DNA from: Protula sp. h YS-2021
Taxonomy: Eukaryota; Annelida; Polychaeta; Sabellida; Serpulidae
Assembly: GCA_949752745.1 (NCBI GenBank)
Contig: OX457027.1
Location: 86,001,094-86,065,093 of the forward strand
Length of the DNA stretch: 64,000 bases
Direction of reading: 5' to 3'
The position numbers were made by a program, and so were the translations under genes. Under the pieces are notes generated by a model, which made no database searches, was not told where the DNA came from, and worked only from the letters and a program-made list of their open reading frames with translations. The stretch's first letter is position 1. Each line of letters begins with the position of its first letter. Shown in pieces: positions 58,745 to 64,000 of the stretch.

Positions 58745-58885
58745 TAAAAAATAGAAGCCCCGGGGCTCTAATTTGGAAACTGTTTCCTGATAGAAGCCCC
58801 GGGGCTTCTATTTGGTTTCTAAATGAGCGCCTGAAATTGGCCAGTTTCCAAATAGAAGCCCTGGGCTTTTTTTCGGAAACCCCCG
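58745..58885. repeat. CCCCGGGG palindromic repeats, copy 2
   Basis: ATAGAAGCCCCGGGGCTCTA, then GATAGAAGCCCCGGGGCTTC and TTTCCAAATAGAAGCCCTGG. The middle one is a near-perfect palindrome of about 24 bp. The order is the same as in 57165-57290. Confidence 0.8.
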
Positions 58886-58919
58886 GTACTTCTTTTGGTG
58901 ATTGGCCAGAAATTTAGTT

Positions 58920-59880
58920 GAAAACAAAATTAAGTAAAATCTTAACTAAATGCTGGAAAATAGTGTTACTGTGTAGAAATTTAAAGTAAAGGTAGCAAGA
59001 GATACTACCGAGCCAGGTGTTACTTTTATTGGTGATTCACCAAACATTGGCGAAACACCAAAAATATAAGTAAAATCTTAATTAACGACTGGAAAACAAT
59101 CTTGCTGTCTTCAGATTTTAAGCAAGGTCGCGGGAGTTACCACCTACCTGGCTGTACCTTTTTTTGGCGATTTGGCAAAAAATGGCAAAAATATTGGCGA
59201 AAAACGAAATTTTCCCTTAAAATCTTTACTACTTCTAGGAAAGTAATTTTAGTGTCTTGAAATTTTATGTGAGAATAGCCAGCGTTTCTACCTATCCGGC
59301 TGTTACTTTTTTTGGTGATTGGTCAAAAATTGGTGAAAGTTCTGGCAAAAAACCAAAATTTTTCAGTAAAATCTTAACTAACCGCTGGAAAGTAATCATA
59401 CTGTCTTGAAATTTTATATGAAAGTAAGAGGCGTTACTACCTATCTGGCTATTACATATTTTGGCGATTCGCCAAAAATTGGCGAAAACCCAACAAATTT
59501 TCGGTAAAATCTTGACGGTCTCCAGGAAAATAGTCCAAGTCTTGAAATTTTACGTAAAATTTACAGACCTTCCTACCTACCTGTGCTGCTACAATTTTTG
59601 CTGATTGACCAAAATCTAACAAAAAAAATCAAAATCTAAAAAACGAAATTACATAAATTTTGAACTAACCCCAGTAAAATAGTATTACTGTCTTGAAATT
59701 TTAAGAAACGGTAGTAATCAATGTTACCTAACTGGCTACGAATTTTAGTCATTGGCAAAAAAATCGGCGAATTTTTTGGCGAAAAACCAAAGAAATGTTT
59801 ATGCTTAGCGAATTTTACTATTTTTGACCTTTGCATTCCCGTCGTCATGAAATTTATAAGTAAAGTTTTAATTTTTGAAC
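58920..59880. repeat. 150-bp AAAATCTTAACT tandem array, about six copies
   Basis: AAAATCTTAACT or a close variant recurs near 58938, 59067, 59218, 59369, 59507 and 59658. Each copy continues with a TCTTGAAATTTTA word, an ACCTACCTGGCTG word and a TTTTGGCGATTNGCCAAAA palindrome. It shares the GGCGATTCGCCAAAAATTGG style of the pearl cores but is a distinct family. Confidence 0.82.
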
Positions 59881-60069
59881 TTCAGAATTAAATGCAGTTT
59901 TCCTTCATGTTCTGGCACTGGCCATACTGGTTTTATCGAGTGAAGCCGCTTTTTAAACTAAAATATTGCGTCCTGCTTTTGTCCTGCTTTTTTGAAAAAA
60001 TCGCCCTGCTTTTGGCAGGACAGCGTCCTGCTTTTAACTTAAAAGGGCGTGGCAACACTGCATTTAAGA

Positions 60070-60760
60070 TAAATACAGCCTTTGCCTTTTGTTTTCACTG
60101 GCACATTAAGAGCAAACAAAATGATACACTAATTTCTCATACACAAAGTCGAAGTTTAAACATTTGACCAAAAGTACTCAGGCTATTACAGCGTACCCAG
60201 CTTTTCAACATACATTGAAACACGAGTCTTAAGTTTCTATAATTGTCATCGGCCAGTTTATGTGTGGATTCGTGTCCCCTTTGTTTTCTTTAAATGGAAG
60301 AAAAAGATGTGGATTCGCGTCCCTTTCCAAATCGCGGCGCGCAGAATTGCACATGTTTCCGGATTACATAAATTTATCTAATCCTATTAAATTAATCCTA
60401 TTTATTACACAGAAGTTTGATATGTGAATTCGCACCTATCTAAGAATTACTCTGAGTGCAGCTTAAGCAAATGATTTGAAAGAAATTTCAAATATTACAC
60501 CTTGTAAGGTTTCTTTCATTTCTTCCCTGAAATTGGAGGGAAGAAAGTATTTCTTCCCTATGTGATAAAACCCGGAAAAAACCATGGTTTTTACCCTCCA
60601 TGGAAGAAACGTGCCAACACTGCCTATTCGTTCTACAAATTTTATTAAGTTTGCTCGAAATGTTGCGTGAAGGTTGTCTGAGTCAGGGGTAAAAAAGTAC
60701 CACTGCGGATTTTTTATTTTCGCCAACTTGGCGCCAACTTTTTCGAATTTTGTAATTTTT
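60070..60760. other. No recognised gene
   Basis: Short frames only. TGTGGATTCGTGTCCC at 60262 and TGTGGATTCGCGTCCC at 60309 are a local pair. The GGGAAGAAA stretch at 60525-60610 ends in GTGCCAACACTG, a relative of the end at 60049-60060. Confidence 0.45.
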
Positions 60761-62625
60761 TGATCGGATCAGTAGTGATGATATCTGTCGTCTGTACATG
60801 TATATATGTGTACGTAAGTAAACTTTTAATTAAAATGTTTCCCCCCCCCCTTCCTCCCCAGCTTTGGTCAGATTTCGTTCAAATTTCGTACGAAATTTCT
60901 ACAGGTAGACCTTCCTTGAAAAATCACCTTTTTTTGGGAATCCTCGAAAAATTGGCCAAATGGGGGCCATTTAAAATTTTTTTGTTTGCCAGTTTCTAAA
61001 TTGGTTCTCTCAATTTATCGGATTTTCTTCAAATTTTGCATCGTTGTTAACTAGGAAGGCTTCTCTTGAAAAGCTGGTTCAGTGTTGGACATTTTAATTT
61101 TTTGGTAGCCAGTTTTCAAAATGCTTCTTCTTCCACAACCATGATCGGATTACCTTCAAATTTTGCCTGAATGTTCATTAGGCTTTCTTCCTTTGTAAAG
61201 CTATTTTTGGCGATTCAGTAGAAAATTGGCTAAATGCGGGGGGGGGGATATTTTAAGTTTTTTGTGAGCTAATTATATGTCTCCCCCTGTGCATTAAAAA
61301 AAATTCATAGTCAGTTTTCAAAATGCATCTTCTGCCACAATTGTGATGACATGTCTGTCCAGTTTTGTAGGATTCTTCCCCAAATGGTTCTCTCTTGAAT
61401 TGCCCAAATGGGGGCATTTATAACTTTTTGGTAGCCGATTTGCAAAATGCTTCTGCTCCCACAATTCGGATGGGATTCCTTTCAAATTTTCAACAACAAA
61501 AAAACCTATACAGGGTATTCCTATCTAATTTTGCGGTAGCCAGTTTTGAAAATCATTCTTCCACAATTTGGTTAGGGTTGCCTTCAAATTTTGTAGAATG
61601 TTCACTGGGTGGTCCTCTTTTGAAAAAACGTAATAGCAATTTTCAAAATTCTTTTACTATTACAATTTGGATCGGATTGCTTTTCTTTGTGTACGAATGT
61701 TTACTGGGTAGGCCTGTCTTGAAAATTTTTTGCGATCCAGCCAAAGGTTTTTTCTTGCGCAGTTTTAATATGATTGCCTTGATATTTTGAATAAATGTTC
61801 ACTAGGTGGTCATCTGTTGAGAAGTTAATTTTTTGGCGATCCGCCAGAAACTGGCTAAATGAGGGCAATTTTGTTCTCAAAAATTTTTTTACGATCTTCC
61901 CTAGTTATTTCGCGTAGGAAATTTTTTGTTGCCGATTATCCAAAAACTGGCCAATAGGCGCCATTTTAAATGTTTTTCTTTTCCAAAATGTGTTGCCTGC
62001 TGCAGTTTGATTGGACTTATTCGATCTTTTGAAATGTTACTCTTCATGTGATGTCTTCTTTAAAAATTCATTTTTTGTTTAGCGCACCTCCGCAAATTGG
62101 CCTCGTGCCGCCGTTTGAATGTTTTAGGGATCAAGTTTTTCAAAATAGTTTTTTGCAAGTAATTTCTGCCATATTGCTTTCATATTTTAGGTGTTCCAAC
62201 GTTAGGGCCTATTGCTATTTACTTTTCAAAGATCTACGAGAGGTTGGCGAAATACCGGTGTGATATAAAATTTTGACCCCCCCCTCCCCCCTCCCCCCCC
62301 ATGTATAATGGTGAACCCCCGGTCAAAATTTTATAGACAATTTTGACTCCCCAGTCAATACTTCTCAACAGATGACCACCTTGTGAACATTTATTCAAAA
62401 TATCAAGGCAATCATATTAAAACTGCGCAAGAAAAAACCTTTGGAAAATTAGCTGCAAAAAAATAAAAATGCTCCCTATCTGGCTAATTTTGGGTGGATC
62501 GCAAATTCGGCCTTTGAAAAATTTTCGAAGGCTAGTTTTTAAAATATGACTACCACTTTTTGGCGACCGTACAAGCCTATTGATACTTTGTTCACTAGAT
62601 CTCTGTTGATCATGTCCCTGGACGT
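60760..62625. repeat. Degenerate 155-bp pearl-like core array
   Basis: Repeated AAAATGCTTCT-type (61115, 61318, 61445), GATCGGATT-type, TCACTAGGTGGTC-type and GGCGATCCGCCAGAAACTGG-type words mark about ten diverged copies between 60820 and 62230, ending near GATCATGTCCCTGGACGTTC (62607). C/G tracts occur at 60841-60850, 61240-61248 and 62278-62301. Frames of 71-131 codons here are repeat translation. Confidence 0.7.
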
Positions 62626-62674
62626 TCTTGTCTGTTTTAGGCCCCAACTCCTGTTCGTCAACATTTTTTGTAGA

Positions 62675-63140
62675 GTTTGTCCGCGCCAGTTCTCGACAAC
62701 AATTTGGTATTTATGCGTTCACTTAGTATAGAGATAGTTTTATCCGCGACAGTTCTCGAAAGCTATTAGGCACATGCTTTTGTTATCTAGCATAGTGGAA
62801 ATGTATATATTGCAGATGTGCCTTTTTGTATTATTGTTGAAATCAGCCAAAAATTGACAAAATTAGGACTTTTAAAACTTGACAAAATTTATGCGTTCCC
62901 TTAGTGTATAGATGGAGTTTTGTCCGCGACAGCTCTCCAAAGCTGTAAAGGCACATGCTTTTGTTGCCTTGCATAGTGGAAATATGTATGTTGCAGATCT
63001 GTCTTTTCGTATTATTGTTGAAATCGGCCGAAAATAGAACAAATATGGGTTGCTATAAATTGATAAAATATATGCATTCACTTAGCATAGAAGTTGAGTT
63101 TTGTCTGCGACAGTTCTCTAAATCTACATTCTTTTGAAAC
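62675..63140 (-). repeat. 178-bp tandem repeat, 2.6 copies
   Basis: TTATGCGTTC recurs near 62712, 62890 and 63070. Units include GCGACAGTTCTCGAAAGC, CACATGCTTTTGTT, CATAGTGGAAAT and GTATTATTGTTGAAATCGGC. Reversed, these align word by word with the satellite at 1-1530 (for example GTTCTCCGAAACTATT and GCATATGCAACCTTGCACAG), so this is the same family. Confidence 0.8.
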
Positions 63141-63157
63141 CCCATACGGTTGAAATA

Positions 63158-63245
63158 CAGTGGAACCTCTGAAATCGGACCACCCTGGGGACCGGATAAA
63201 ATGTGCCCTATTTCAGAGGTGGTCCCATTTGGGAGACCTGGTCCT
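63158..63245. mobile_element. One end of a pogo/Tigger-type element
   Basis: TACAGTGGAACCTCTGAAAT, then ATTTCAGAGGTGGTCCCA. CAGTGGAACCTC with a preceding TA is a usual pogo/Tigger end. The inner ACCTCTGAAAT / ATTTCAGAGGT pair forms a hairpin. No partner end was found before 64000. Confidence 0.45.
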
Positions 63246-63654
63246 ACTTGGGCAAAATTTTGCGGGTTGACCGCAGATTCAAGTTTGATGTCCAAGCACG
63301 TTAATTATCTCAATTTTATCTTTGAGACTAATGTCTTTTCTTTTTATATTAACTTTTTCTCTGCTTTCCATTGTGAGAAAGTTTTAAGAATTTTTTCCGA
63401 GTTAAATTACCTTTATGTGCTTAAATTGACACTTAATTGTCATTATGAATTCGGTGGCATTTGGGTCGGCTTAAATACTAAAAGAATAGGCACCACATAA
63501 ATTAAGATGTCGCGGGTTTGTATATTGTCAGCCGCTATTGTTTAGACAATTTACAAAAGTATAGATAACAAAACTAAACCACTGCCTGGTTACATACTTG
63601 CTACCATAACCCTATCAACAATATCTAAGACGGCAACATGCTCAGTGTCGTAAG

Positions 63655-63965
63655 TAATGTGCCGCAAAATATATGCGATCGACCGCGTGTCGTTCTGTCG
63701 GTTTTTCATCAAGAGCTTGTTAACACGATAACTTAAAAACTCCTGCAAGGATTTTAATGAAACTTGGTATGTAGCTTCTATGGGAACAAACACATATCGG
63801 TATTGTAAATGAGCCAGGTTCGTCCAAGGGAAATGGACAGCTGGACTTAGAAAATTTCAGCTCTTGATTGACTATTGATGGCCGTGTTTACTGATGGGGG
63901 GGGGGGGGGGGCTGTGGGGAATATGCGGGCTGCGCACATTGCTCTAGTTTTTTTTTTGACGGTTT
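63655..63965. repeat. Dispersed repeat E, copy 2
   Basis: Second copy of 55522-55800, with ATATGCGATCGACCGCGTGT, CATCAAGAGCTTGTTAACAC, AACTCCTGCAAGGATTTTAA and the terminal CTAG-poly-T. It has an insertion of about 35 bases (GACAGCTGGACTTAG region) and a G tract at 63896-63910 not in copy 1. Confidence 0.88.
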
Positions 63966-64000
63966 GCAAAATTTTGGTGGTCAAATTCTGGCGTATTTTT

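Larger units (their letters stand above)
56280..60060. mobile_element. 3.78-kb inverted-repeat-bounded composite element
   Basis: The left end CAGTGTTGCCACACC and the right end, reversed, CAGTGTTGCCACGCC are inverted repeats (14 of 15). The six bases CATTTA flank both ends exactly (56274-56279 and 60061-60066), as a target duplication would. Inside each end lie clusters of GTCCTGCTTTT. The interior holds several satellites, palindromic CCCCGGGG repeats and a pearl-type core array, with no transposase. hAT elements normally give 8 bp, so the superfamily is open. It could be one non-autonomous element enlarged by internal arrays, or two related ends paired by chance. Confidence 0.6.

Noticed and set aside
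1..64000. tRNA or rRNA genes
   Set aside because: No cloverleaf with the usual A and B boxes and no rRNA core motif was recognised by eye; a covariance-model search would be decisive.

Overview
This is nuclear DNA from an animal, most likely a marine lophotrochozoan and probably a bivalve mollusc. The evidence is AT-rich DNA with introns and GT-AG splice sites, two animal genes, relics of animal transposon families (LINE, DIRS-order, hAT, Tc1, pogo), and many pearl-like repeats: 150-180 bp core repeats followed by an (ACGG/ACAG)n tract and a GC-rich hairpin. That last architecture is best known from bivalves. Nothing bacterial or viral was recognised.

Two host genes can be supported. On the minus strand between 5276 and 2721 lie four spliced exons of NDUFAF3, a mitochondrial complex I assembly factor; its last exon probably lies left of the window. 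On the plus strand, 53333-54361 encodes a 342-residue LEM-domain protein of the inner nuclear membrane, complete as read or the large first exon of a longer gene. Everything between and around them is repeats and decayed transposons.

Layout: 1-2215, 180-bp satellite, Tc1 relic and pearl-type end. 2721-5276, NDUFAF3. 5640-6430, repeats. 7130-21060, one CR1/L2-like LINE split by a hAT-like element; the LINE/hAT junction has been amplified into nine tandem 1.23-kb units (7757-18817). 21340-29470, short satellites and a dispersed family interrupted in one copy by a pearl-like insertion. 30410-32152, a second dead LINE. 32230-34020, pearl-type repeats. 35880-40070, a DIRS-order relic interrupted by a hAT-like element with a BED-finger remnant. 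40903-41016, a strong hairpin. 45427-48391, a second DIRS-order relic with reverse transcriptase, RNase H and tyrosine recombinase. 50286-50967, a pogo/Tigger element. 51490-52715, two minisatellites. 53333-54361, LEM gene. 54890-64000, repeats, including a 3.78-kb segment bounded by inverted repeats and a 6-bp target duplication (56280-60060).

The most notable object is the nine-unit array. Its unit joins LINE reverse-transcriptase sequence to the left end of a hAT-like element inserted in that LINE. Removing the insertion and one 8-bp target copy restores the LINE reading frame across the junction. The order of events is therefore readable: LINE, then hAT insertion, then amplification with a 4-bp microhomology at the breakpoints, giving a young satellite.
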